A stretch of 22,053 nucleotides of DNA, from the NCBI GenBank assembly GCA_036516995.1, contig DATDYW010000003.1, positions 1 to 22,053 on the forward strand, in the 5' to 3' direction. The translations under genes were made by a program, and so were the position numbers. A model generated the notes under the pieces. The model ran no database searches. It worked only from the letters and a program-made list of their open reading frames with translations, and had not been told where the DNA came from. Within the stretch, counting starts at the first letter, position 1, and each line of letters opens with the position of its first letter. Source of the DNA: DATDYW01 sp036516995. GTDB taxonomy: Bacteria; Patescibacteriota; Minisyncoccia; Phycocordibacterales; JAACPR01. Positions 13,666 through 19,519 of the stretch are shown piece after piece.

Positions 13666-14310
13666 ATGAGAACCAGAATACTCATCGGGGTCGCCGTTGT
13701 GGCGGCCATCGTTGGGGCAATCTTCTTCTTCAGCGGCCGCAACGCCGCTGCTGGAAAGAGCCCCCAGAACGTCGCAACGCCCGCGACCACACCCACTCCG
13801 GCGGTCACCCCCTCCCCTCCCTCGGAGGTCGAGGAGAAGCTCAAGAGTTGGGGCGAGCTCCTGGAGAAGGCCGCTGCCGGCAACGGCGGTACCTTCAAAA
13901 AGGGGCTTGCCGCCACCGGCGCCGACCAGGTGGCGCTGGTCAAGACACCGACCAAGCTGGTCGTGGTCGCCTCCCACGGCGACAACGTCAAGGTGTGGAC
14001 CTCGCCAAAAGAGGCGCGCCTCCTGCCGGCCGGCGGCTGGGTCGTGGTGTTCTACAAGCCCGACGCTGGCGACTACGCCAGCGTCGCGAAAAAGGACGCC
14101 GAAGCCAAGTGCCCCTTCGGGCAGCCACCCGGTGGCAAGTTCGGTCTCTTTCAGGCGCGGGAGTTCCCGTGCCCTGAAGAGCGGCGCGCGGCCGGCAAGG
14201 TCGCGATGGCGGAGGGCTACTACGTCGAGGGGCCTGTGCCCTCGCCGGAGAAGCTTCGGGAGATGTTCCCGGACCTGCACGACGTGCAGGTCGTGCAGAC
14301 GAGGGGGTAA
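13666..14310 (+). CDS. Membrane-anchored hypothetical protein
   Basis: 214 aa with one N-terminal membrane segment (MRTRILIGVAVVAAIVGAIFFFSG), a Thr/Pro/Ala-rich linker (residues ~35-55), then a soluble, probably extracytoplasmic alpha/beta domain. Features include KLKSWGELLEKAAAG, LVKTPTKLVVVASHGDNVKVW and two cysteines (KCPFGQPPG and REFPCPEER) that could form a disulfide. No recognised family or catalytic motif. The start is fixed by a consensus promoter whose -10 ends 9 nt upstream. It is flanked by terminators on both sides, so it is a single-gene unit next to the lipoprotein genes. A role at the cell surface is inferred only from topology and neighbours. Confidence 0.85.
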   Translation: MRTRILIGVAVVAAIVGAIFFFSGRNAAAGKSPQNVATPATTPTPAVTPSPPSEVEEKLKSWGELLEKAAAGNGGTFKKGLAATGADQVALVKTPTKLVVVASHGDNVKVWTSPKEARLLPAGGWVVVFYKPDAGDYASVAKKDAEAKCPFGQPPGGKFGLFQAREFPCPEERRAAGKVAMAEGYYVEGPVPSPEKLREMFPDLHDVQVVQTRG

Positions 14311-14337
14311 AAGACCCCGTCCCCGTCAAACCAATTG

Positions 14338-14376
14338 CCCCGCGCGCGACAAGGTCGCCGCGGGGTTTTTCTTTTG
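14338..14376 (+). terminator. Intrinsic terminator before tsaE
   Basis: CCCCGCG (14338-14344) pairs with CGCGGGG (14359-14365), enclosing GCGAC/GTCGC, followed by TTTTTCTTTTG. Confidence 0.9.
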
Positions 14377-14389
14377 TCGGATGGCGGGG

Positions 14390-14401
14390 TAGCGTGGGGG
14401 T
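14390..14401 (+). promoter_or_regulatory. tsaE -10 region (TAGCGT variant)
   Basis: TAGCGT at 14390-14395 ends 6 nt before the ATG at 14402. The same TAGCGT hexamer precedes the small ORF at 17572 and the gene at 20408 at similar distance, suggesting a shared -10 variant. No clear -35. Confidence 0.4.
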
Positions 14402-14866
14402 ATGAGTAGCGAGATTAGGATTTCGAAACCCGAGGAGGTGGTGGAGCTGGCGCGTAAAGTAATTGCGCGAGTTTTGGCCGCGCCGCAAAGCGGCGCGGCC
14501 GTAATCGCGCTCGAGGGCGAGCTCGGGGCGGGGAAGACGACGCTGGCGCAGGCGATTGCGAGGGAGCTCGGGGTGACTGGTGTTGTTCAGAGTCCCACAT
14601 TCACTATATGTAGGCGACACGAGCTGCCCGCGGGCGCGCCGTTCCCCGAGATTTTCCATTTCGATTTATATCGCTTGGCGGGCACGCTCGACCTAGCCGC
14701 CGTCGGCTGGCAGGAGGCGCTATCTACTCCACGAGCGCTCGTGATTGTGGAATGGCCAGAGCGGGCACCCGGCGCTGTTCCCCAAGGATCTGTTTGGGTA
14801 AAACTTCGGCACGGCACAACCCCAAACGAACGCCTTGCAGATGTCGAGAGTCAGACTCAGGCCTGA
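14402..14866 (+). CDS. tsaE: tRNA threonylcarbamoyladenosine biosynthesis ATPase TsaE
   Basis: P-loop ATPase that works with TsaB and TsaD to transfer threonylcarbamoyl to A37 of ANN-decoding tRNAs. The 154-aa product has Walker A GELGAGKTTLAQ near residue 40, switch-like QSPTFTICRRHE, the conserved FHFDLYRLAGTLDLAAVGWQEAL and IVEWPERAP, all standard TsaE features, at normal length. The ATG at 14402 follows a TAGCGT box by 6 nt. The C-terminal codons (DVESQTQA and stop) are inside a 36-bp perfect palindrome, which may serve as its terminator. TsaB and TsaD are not in the window. polA lies 121 bp downstream with its own -10. Confidence 0.96.
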   Translation: MSSEIRISKPEEVVELARKVIARVLAAPQSGAAVIALEGELGAGKTTLAQAIARELGVTGVVQSPTFTICRRHELPAGAPFPEIFHFDLYRLAGTLDLAAVGWQEALSTPRALVIVEWPERAPGAVPQGSVWVKLRHGTTPNERLADVESQTQA

Positions 14867-14879
14867 GTCTGACTCTCGA
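14844..14879. repeat. 36-bp perfect palindrome over the tsaE stop codon
   Basis: TCGAGAGTCAGACTCAGG followed at once by its exact reverse complement CCTGAGTCTGACTCTCGA, no spacer. The tsaE TGA (14864-14866) lies in the right arm. As RNA it forms a very stable hairpin followed by TTTTACC, so a terminator role is likely. Confidence 0.9.
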
Positions 14880-14888
14880 TTTTACCAA

Positions 14889-14932
14889 CAATAAACCCAG
14901 CCTTAGCCTCGAGGCTAAGGCTGGGTTTATTG
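14889..14932. repeat. 44-bp perfect palindrome upstream of polA
   Basis: Left arm 14889-14910 (starts CAATAAACCCAGCC) is followed without spacer by its exact reverse complement 14911-14932 (ends GGCTGGGTTTATTG). It lies 10 bp after the first palindrome and about 40 bp before the polA -10 box. Terminator, insulator or protein-binding site are all possible. Confidence 0.9.
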
Positions 14933-14987
14933 GGAGTTTAGGAGGAGGGGAGCGTGGGTAAGGACGAGAGGGTAGAATTGCGCGGCT

Positions 14988-17492
14988 ATGGCTACGAACA
15001 AAAAGACAGCGCCAAAAAAGAAGGGGAAGAGAGGCGCGGCCGGCGCGGCGCCGGCCGCGCCCGTCCGCCTGGTGCTCCTCGACTCGCACGCCATTCTCCA
15101 CCGCGCCTACCACGCGCTGCCAGACTTCTCGACCGCGCGCGGCGAGCCTACTGGCGCGCTCTACGGCCTCTGCCTAATGATTCTCGCCGCAGCAAAAGAT
15201 TTGAAGCCCGATTTCGTTGCCGCTGCGTTCGATCTCGCGAAGCCAACTTACCGCCACGAGGCGTACAAAGACTACAAGGCCGGTCGCTCTAAAACTGACG
15301 ACGCACTCTCGAAGCAAATCAACCGCGCTCGCGACATTTTCAAGGCGCTCAACATTCCAATTCTCGAGGCGGAGGGTTTCGAGGCCGACGACGTGCTCGG
15401 CACGATTGCCGAGCAGCTGCGCGATCGGCCAAACGTGAAGGTGATAATCGCTTCTGGCGATATGGACACGCTGCAGCTCGTCGAGGACGGTCGCGTCACC
15501 GTCTACACCTTACGCAAGGGTCTGAAGGACACGGTCACCTACGACGAGGCGGCGGTAGTTGCGCGTTACAGCTTCGGACCCGGCCACGTTCCCGACTACA
15601 AGGGTCTCGCGGGCGATCCGTCCGACAACATTGTTGGCGTGCCCGGTGTCGGCGAGAAAACGGCTAAGCAGCTAATCGCCACATTCGACTCTATCGAAAA
15701 AATGTATGTGGCGCTGAAGAAAGACCCGAAGACCTTTCGTGAGAAGGCAAAAGTTACAGAGCGCGTTGCGAATCTTTTAACCGAGCACGAAGAAGAGGCA
15801 ACGTTCAGCAAAATGCTCGCCACCATTCGCCGCGACGCGCCGGTGAAGGTTGACCTGTCGGCAGCGCGCCGCTGGGGCCAGATCGATCTTTCCGCCGCGC
15901 GCACGCTCTTCAACGAGCTCGAGTTTCGCTCGCTCGTGCCGAAGCTGGTGGATCTCGCCGGGGGTACTCCCGAGGCCATCGCCGAGGCCGAGCCGGAAGA
16001 GGAGGCGGCGCCGGAGGTTTCCGGTGATCCAATTGCGCTGGCCGAGGCTTCTGTGGCCCTCTGGCTCCTCGACTCGACAATGGCGAACCCGTCGGCCTCG
16101 GACATCGCGCACTTCGCCGGCACCTCCGATCTCGAGGCGGCGCGCAAGAAAATTTTTGCCGAGCTGAAATCGCGCGGCGTGTGGAACGTCTTTGAAAAAA
16201 TTGAGCAGCCCATCGTGCCGGTGATTGCGCGGATGAACCAGACCGGCGTTGGCCTCGACGCGCCGTACCTCCGCGAGCTCGCCGCCGAGTACAAGGTCAA
16301 GCTCGCAAAGCTGGAGAAGGACATTCACAAGCTCGCCGGCAGCGACTTCAATCTCAACTCGCCGCGGCAGCTCGGCGAGGTGCTGTTCGTGAAGCTCGGC
16401 ATTGGTGGCGACAAACTAAAAAAGACGCCGGGTGGCGTGCCCTCAACTCGGGAAGAGGTGCTCGAGGGTCTCTTTGACGCCCATCCAATCGTTCCCAAAA
16501 TTCTTGAGTATCGAGAGCTCGAGAAATTACGCTCAACGTACCTCGAGAAGCTGCCGCAGCTCGTGCAGCCGGACGGACGGCTCCACGCCACCTTCCTCCA
16601 GGCCGGTGCCGCGACGGGCCGTATGGCCTCGCAGAATCCGGGGCTGCAGAACATTCCAATCAAGGGTGAGCACGGGCCGCGCATTCGTCGCGGGTTCGTG
16701 GCGCCGAGAGGCAAGCGGCTACTGGCGCTCGACTACTCGCAGATTGAGCTGCGCGTCGCGGCGATTCTGGCGGAAGACCCGAAGCTCGCCGCCGCCTTCC
16801 GCGAGGGCCGCGACATTCACGCCGAGGTCGCCTCGGAGGTGTTCGGCGTGTCGGCGGAGAAGGTGACGAAGGAGATGCGTCGCCAGGCGAAAGTGATTAA
16901 CTTTGGCGTGCTCTACGGAATGGGCGTCAACGCGCTGCAGAAAAATCTCGGCGTGCCGCGAGCCGAGGCGCAGGCATTCTACGGGCGCTACTTCGAGGCG
17001 TTTCCCTCTCTGGCGGGCTACATCAGGAAAACGAAGGCCGAGGCGGCGAAAAAGGGCTTCACCGAGACGCTCTTCGGTCGCCGCCGGCACCTCGACGGGT
17101 TCAGCTCGCCCCTGCCGTTCGTGCGTGCCTCGGCCGAGCGAATGGCGGTCAATGCGCCGATGCAGGGCACCGCTGCCGATATGATCAAGCTCGCGATGGG
17201 CCGCGCCGACGCGCTCATCGAGGAGCGTGGCTGGCGCGGCAAGGTAGAGCTGGTGCTGCAGGTGCACGACGAACTGGTGTACGAGGTGGACGAAGCACTT
17301 GTTACCGATGCCTCGGTTGCAATCGGTGAGGCGATGTCTGGCGTGCTCACGCCCGAGTCGCTGCGCGAGTGCGGCGTCTCATCGGTGAATCAGGCGATGG
17401 TCGCAAAAATGGGCGTACCCGTTACCGTCGAGGCGGCGGCGGGAAAGAACTGGGCGGAGATGAGTCCAGTTAAAGTAACAAGTAATAATTAA
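14988..17492 (+). CDS. polA: DNA polymerase I lacking an intact proofreading domain
   Basis: Repair/Okazaki-fragment polymerase. The 834-aa protein has a basic N-terminal extension (residues 1-24, Lys/Ala-rich), a 5'-3' exonuclease (FEN) domain (~26-320: LVLLDSHAILHRAYHAL, ASGDMDTLQLV, and the H3TH motif GDPSDNIVGVPGVGEKTA), and a family A polymerase domain (~400-834) with ATGRMASQNPGLQNIP (motif 1), LLALDYSQIELRV (motif A), RRQAKVINFGVLYGM (O helix), and LVLQVHDELVYEV (motif C). Between them only ~70 residues remain (acidic linker, LWLLDSTMANPSASDIAHF), with no visible DEDD catalytic motifs, so 3'-5' proofreading is probably absent. TAGAAT (14973-14978) ends 9 nt before the ATG. The last codons (KVTSNN) are encoded by an A/T-rich stop-codon repeat. 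Confidence 0.97.
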   Translation: MATNKKTAPKKKGKRGAAGAAPAAPVRLVLLDSHAILHRAYHALPDFSTARGEPTGALYGLCLMILAAAKDLKPDFVAAAFDLAKPTYRHEAYKDYKAGRSKTDDALSKQINRARDIFKALNIPILEAEGFEADDVLGTIAEQLRDRPNVKVIIASGDMDTLQLVEDGRVTVYTLRKGLKDTVTYDEAAVVARYSFGPGHVPDYKGLAGDPSDNIVGVPGVGEKTAKQLIATFDSIEKMYVALKKDPKTFREKAKVTERVANLLTEHEEEATFSKMLATIRRDAPVKVDLSAARRWGQIDLSAARTLFNELEFRSLVPKLVDLAGGTPEAIAEAEPEEEAAPEVSGDPIALAEASVALWLLDSTMANPSASDIAHFAGTSDLEAARKKIFAELKSRGVWNVFEKIEQPIVPVIARMNQTGVGLDAPYLRELAAEYKVKLAKLEKDIHKLAGSDFNLNSPRQLGEVLFVKLGIGGDKLKKTPGGVPSTREEVLEGLFDAHPIVPKILEYRELEKLRSTYLEKLPQLVQPDGRLHATFLQAGAATGRMASQNPGLQNIPIKGEHGPRIRRGFVAPRGKRLLALDYSQIELRVAAILAEDPKLAAAFREGRDIHAEVASEVFGVSAEKVTKEMRRQAKVINFGVLYGMGVNALQKNLGVPRAEAQAFYGRYFEAFPSLAGYIRKTKAEAAKKGFTETLFGRRRHLDGFSSPLPFVRASAERMAVNAPMQGTAADMIKLAMGRADALIEERGWRGKVELVLQVHDELVYEVDEALVTDASVAIGEAMSGVLTPESLRECGVSSVNQAMVAKMGVPVTVEAAAGKNWAEMSPVKVTSNN

Positions 17493-17505
17493 TAAGTAAT
17501 AAGTT
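17471..17505 (+). repeat. A/T-rich stop-codon element at the polA 3' end
   Basis: AAAGTAACAAGTAATAATTA followed by ATAAGTAATAAG spans the last polA codons and stop. It matches the arm of the inverted repeats near yebC and pilB but has no facing arm. It gives multiple TAA stops. Confidence 0.6.
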
Positions 17506-17535
17506 CGGAGTTGGGCGGGAGGCAGGGGAAGGACC

Positions 17536-17563
17536 TTGCCGATTTTTGTTTTGGGCGTAGCGT
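17536..17563 (+). promoter_or_regulatory. Candidate promoter of the 43-aa ORF
   Basis: TTGCCG (17536-17541), 16-nt spacer, TAGCGT (17558-17563), then 8 nt to the ATG at 17572. Same TAGCGT hexamer as upstream of tsaE and the 20408 gene. Confidence 0.4.
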
Positions 17564-17571
17564 TGGTTGTT

Positions 17572-17703
17572 ATGGAAGAACCTTCAGTTCACGACCTTTG
17601 GTTAGGTGAATCTCCAGATGCCTGCGACCCCGGCGACGGGCTGCTCAACCCCGACGGCACGCTCAATCGCGAAGCCCTCTACGAGCACCTCGGCCTCATC
17701 TAG
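17572..17703 (+). CDS. 43-aa small acidic protein (candidate)
   Basis: Open frame MEEPSVHDLWLGESPDACDP... ending ...REALYEHLGLI. It is acidic, has a compact helix-prone C-terminus (LNREALYEHLGLI) and uses codons typical of neighbouring genes in its second half (GAC, CTC, GGC). Support: a promoter-like TTGCCG-16-TAGCGT with the spacing seen for other genes, and an intrinsic terminator about 130 bp downstream. Against: it is very short, and no family is recognised. The stop codon overlaps the first base of repeat copy 3 (17703). It sits between polA and holA, so a replication-linked role is conceivable but unproven. Confidence 0.5.
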   Translation: MEEPSVHDLWLGESPDACDPGDGLLNPDGTLNREALYEHLGLI

Positions 17704-17835
17704 TCACGGCTCTCCTCGCGCCAAAGCAGAGGAGGCCGCGACCCCGCCTCGCGACGCGCCGAAACGGCGCGTAACGCTCCGGCCCTCGGGTGCCGCTCGC
17801 GAGGCGAGCAGTCGCCTCGCTCGGGGACCGGCTCC
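17703..17835 (-). repeat. Structured repeat element, copy 3 (diverged)
   Basis: Shares with copies 1 and 2 the plus-strand outline GTCACG - hairpin - GCGACCCCGCCTCG - GC-rich tail. Here GTCACGGC (17703-17710) pairs with GCCGCGAC (17735-17742); relative to copies 1-2 (GTCACRAG with CTCGCGAC) two base pairs are changed on both sides, and the single A-C mismatch (G-U on the minus strand) is kept at the same position. The apical hairpin is TCTCCTC/GAGGAG. It lacks the TTCGATTCCG end. Between 17743 and 17835 there are further GC-rich hairpins (GCGCCGAAACGGCGC; CTCGCGAG). Confidence 0.5.
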
Positions 17836-17836
17836 C

Positions 17837-17866
17837 AAGCCCTTCTAGGGCTTTTCCTTTTATTTT
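17837..17866 (+). terminator. Intrinsic terminator upstream of holA
   Basis: AAGCCCT and AGGGCTT pair around TCT, followed by TTCCTTTTATTTT. It would end a transcript from the 43-aa ORF or the repeat region. Confidence 0.85.
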
Positions 17867-17867
17867 G

Positions 17868-17912
17868 CGACACACCAGTCGAGCTGGTGTCACCAGTTCG
17901 ACTGGTGTGTCG
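17868..17912. promoter_or_regulatory. Tandem palindromes at the holA promoter (operator candidate)
   Basis: Two 17-bp palindromes, CACCAGTCGAGCTGGTG (17873-17889) and CACCAGTTCGACTGGTG (17891-17907), repeat with an 18-bp period, and the whole 45-bp block is itself a near-perfect inverted repeat (CGACACACCAGTCGA at the left end mirrored at the right). It occupies the -35 region of holA (-10 TAGAAT at 17916-17921), a classical place for a repressor or activator. Confidence 0.6.
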
Positions 17913-17927
17913 GTGTAGAATTTAGAG

Positions 17928-18641
17928 GTGCTTTATTTCCTACACGGATCCGATAAGGGGAGATCGCTGTCTAAGGCGAGGAAGATTGTTGAAGCGCTGC
18001 TGGCAAAGCGACCAGAGGCGAACGTTTTTCGGTTGAATCCGGAGAGTTGGGACAACGCGCGGTTTGAAGAGCTGCTGGTTTCCGGGGGACTCTTCGCCGA
18101 GAAGCACGCGGTGGTGCTCAACGCCGCGCTGGAGGTGGAGGCGATCGCAGAGGCGGTCTTGGCCGCGCTCGGCGCGATGCGCGAGTCGCCCAATGTTTTC
18201 ATTTGGGTGGAGGGCGAGGTGGCGGCGGCGGTGCTGGCGAAGGTGGAGAAAGCGGCGGAGAAGGTGGAGGAGCACGTGATGAAGGCGGGGCCGAAGAAGG
18301 AGGAGCCGAACCGGTTCGCGCTGGCCGACGCCTTCGGCGACCGCGACAAGCGCCGCGCCTGGCCGCTCCTGATGGAGGCGCTCGAGGCTGGCGAGCCGGA
18401 GGAGGTGCACGGGATTCTGTGGTGGTGCGTGAAGTCGATGCTCTCGGTGGAGAGCGCGAAGAGCGCCGAGGAGGCGGGTGTGAAGCCGTACACGTTCACG
18501 AAGGCGAAGCGGCAGTTAGGAAAATGGAAAGAAGGAGAATTAGCAAAGGTGGCAGACAGAATGGTTAAGGGGTACCACGAGGCGAGGAGGGGGAGAGGGG
18601 ATTTGGGGAGGGGGCTGGAGAGGGTGGTGCTGGAGAGTTAA
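17928..18641 (+). CDS. holA: DNA polymerase III delta subunit-like protein (HolA), short form
   Basis: Clamp-loader subunit that opens the beta ring. The 237-aa product starts (V/M)LYFLHGSDKGRSLSKARKIVEALLAKRPEANVFRLN, the usual delta N-terminus (LYF..G.D....), has SGGLFAEKHAVVLNAA (strand-turn region), NVFIWVEGEV, FALADAFGDRDKRRAWPLL and EEVHGILWWCVKSML, all typical HolA features in order, then a helical C-terminal domain. Length is about 100 residues below that of E. coli/Bacillus HolA; the collar region seems reduced. I infer that this compact version serves the same role. Start is GTG at 17928, 6 nt after TAGAAT, identical to the ruvC layout. The last base triplet overlaps the U-tract of the convergent gene's terminator. 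Confidence 0.85.
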   Translation: MLYFLHGSDKGRSLSKARKIVEALLAKRPEANVFRLNPESWDNARFEELLVSGGLFAEKHAVVLNAALEVEAIAEAVLAALGAMRESPNVFIWVEGEVAAAVLAKVEKAAEKVEEHVMKAGPKKEEPNRFALADAFGDRDKRRAWPLLMEALEAGEPEEVHGILWWCVKSMLSVESAKSAEEAGVKPYTFTKAKRQLGKWKEGELAKVADRMVKGYHEARRGRGDLGRGLERVVLES

Positions 18642-18672
18642 AAGAAAAGGCCGCTCCTACTGGAGGAGCGGC
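18638..18672 (-). terminator. Intrinsic terminator of the 18686-19078 gene
   Basis: On the minus strand GCCGCTCCT/AGGAGCGGC pair (18650-18658 with 18664-18672), followed by CTTTTCTTTTAA. It overlaps the holA stop codon in the convergent arrangement. Confidence 0.88.
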
Positions 18673-18685
18673 GATTAGCACGGAA

Positions 18686-19078
18686 TCAGCGCGCGAGCGT
18701 CCACCCAGTCCAACCACGCGGAAGCCGGCTGTAGATCTCGTGGATGACGTCGAGCGCATCAAACGCAACAGGCTCGCGCCAGCCTTCGCCGGTCGCAAGG
18801 CTGAGCTCCATGAGTTCGCTCACGGACAGAATGTCGCGAAGCTGGTGGAGTCTCACGCGGTAAATCGACGTCCTGGGATGAAACCCATCAGGGTGGAACA
18901 GGCAAGGACCGCGGAAGTTGCCCGGAAGCTTCGCGCCGGGCAGGGCGTGAATGACCCGAGATGTTGAGCCACCAGTGAAGTCCATTCGCATGTAAATTGT
19001 GGTCTCGCGAAGGTTTCTGGTTTCGGGCTCGCTAAGGACAAAGAGCGCGCCGGGACGGATAGATTTGAGAGTTTGCAT
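18686..19078 (-). CDS. Hypothetical protein
   Basis: 130 aa, MQTLKSIRPGALFVLSEPETRNLRETTIYMRMDFTGGS... No signal peptide or membrane segment; mixed alpha/beta composition, with HQLRDILSVSELMELSLATG as the most helix-like part and several aromatic residues near the C-terminus (RGWTGWTLAR). The N-terminal 'LKSIRPGALFVLSEPETRNLRETTIYMRM' pattern looks like a small beta-barrel, but no family is recognised. It is a clear single-gene unit: consensus promoter TTGACT-17-TAGTAT with the -10 ending 9 nt before the ATG, and a strong terminator just after the stop. Base composition is a little less GC-rich near its start. Convergent with holA. Confidence 0.8.
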   Translation of the reverse strand: MQTLKSIRPGALFVLSEPETRNLRETTIYMRMDFTGGSTSRVIHALPGAKLPGNFRGPCLFHPDGFHPRTSIYRVRLHQLRDILSVSELMELSLATGEGWREPVAFDALDVIHEIYSRLPRGWTGWTLAR

Positions 19079-19087
19079 TTGAACCCA

Positions 19088-19116
19088 ATACTACATTTGA
19101 TTTTGTATAAAGTCAA
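19088..19116 (-). promoter_or_regulatory. Promoter of the 18686-19078 gene
   Basis: On the minus strand TTGACT (complement 19111-19116), 17-nt spacer, TAGTAT (complement 19088-19093), then 9 nt to the ATG. Same -10 to ATG distance as dnaA, polA and the 13666 gene. Confidence 0.8.
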
Positions 19117-19153
19117 GTATCATGGAGCCGGTAGGCGATCGCCCTAGTAATGC

Positions 19154-19213
19154 AAAAGGGAGGTAAGGGGAGGATAAGGGGAAGATAAAGAGGGGAAGAT
19201 AAAGAGGGGAAAG
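19154..19213. repeat. Polypurine tract with short tandem repeats
   Basis: About 60 bp of almost pure A/G on the plus strand containing tandem GGGGAAGATAAAGA units (two full copies plus related GGGGAGGATAA variants). It lies between the promoter of the 19078 gene and repeat copy 2; nothing else is visible in this stretch. Confidence 0.7.
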
Positions 19214-19239
19214 GAATCGCTGCGGCTTTCTGAGAATCG

Positions 19240-19450
19240 GTCACGAGTCACTAAGCCTCCTAGAATTCGCAAAGCGAATTCTATTCAGCTAAGTGCTCGC
19301 GACCCCGCCTCGGCGCCGAGCCTCCCTCGGAGGTCGGCTCGGACCCTCGCTCCGCTCGGGTCGCCTGTGGCTTTCGATTCCGTCCCCCGGACAAAGAAAA
19401 CCCGCCCCTCTGGGCGGTGAGTTTTCTTTGTCCCGGGGGACGGAATCGAA
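19240..19450 (-). repeat. Structured repeat element, copy 2, folding back on the tRNA T-arm
   Basis: Same layout as copy 1. On the minus strand, GTCGCGAG pairs with CTCGTGAC; the apical hairpin is TAGAATTCGC/GCGAATTCTA; the preceding motif is CCGAGGCGGGGTCGCGAG. Upstream on that strand, CGGAATCGAA (complement of 19373-19382) is the exact reverse complement of the T-loop region TTCGATTCCG of the tRNA (complement of 19441-19450). The match continues through the acceptor stem and terminator (CCCCCGG, ACAAAGAAAAC), making a roughly 75-bp foldback around a GC hairpin. The element therefore begins inside the tRNA gene. Confidence 0.7.
19391..19430 (-). terminator. tRNA terminator
   Basis: On the minus strand CCGCCC/GGGCGG with an AGAG loop, followed by GTTTTCTTTGT, starting about 10 nt after the tRNA 3' end. 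The flanks ACAAAGAAAAC/GTTTTCTTTGT extend the stem. Confidence 0.75.
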
Positions 19451-19504
19451 CCGTCGACCTGAGGCTTATGAGTCCTCCGCTCTAACCGTCTGAGCTACCC
19501 CGGG
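19431..19504 (-). tRNA. tRNA with CAT anticodon (elongator Met, or Ile2)
   Basis: 74 nt on the minus strand. Acceptor CCCGGGG pairs with CCCCGGG (7 bp); D-arm GCTC-AGACGGTTA-GAGC; anticodon stem GAGGA/GCCTC with loop CTCATAA (anticodon CAT), its last pair being A-G; variable loop AGGTC; T-arm GACGG-TTCGATT-CCGTC; discriminator A. CCA is not encoded. The paired C1-G72 and lack of the GGG/CCC anticodon-stem run argue against initiator tRNA. If C34 is converted to lysidine it would decode AUA (Ile); sequence alone does not settle this. It is transcribed from TTGTAC-17-TATAGT and followed by a terminator and by repeat copy 2. Confidence 0.93.
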
Positions 19505-19519
19505 ATTTCGGACGTGGCG

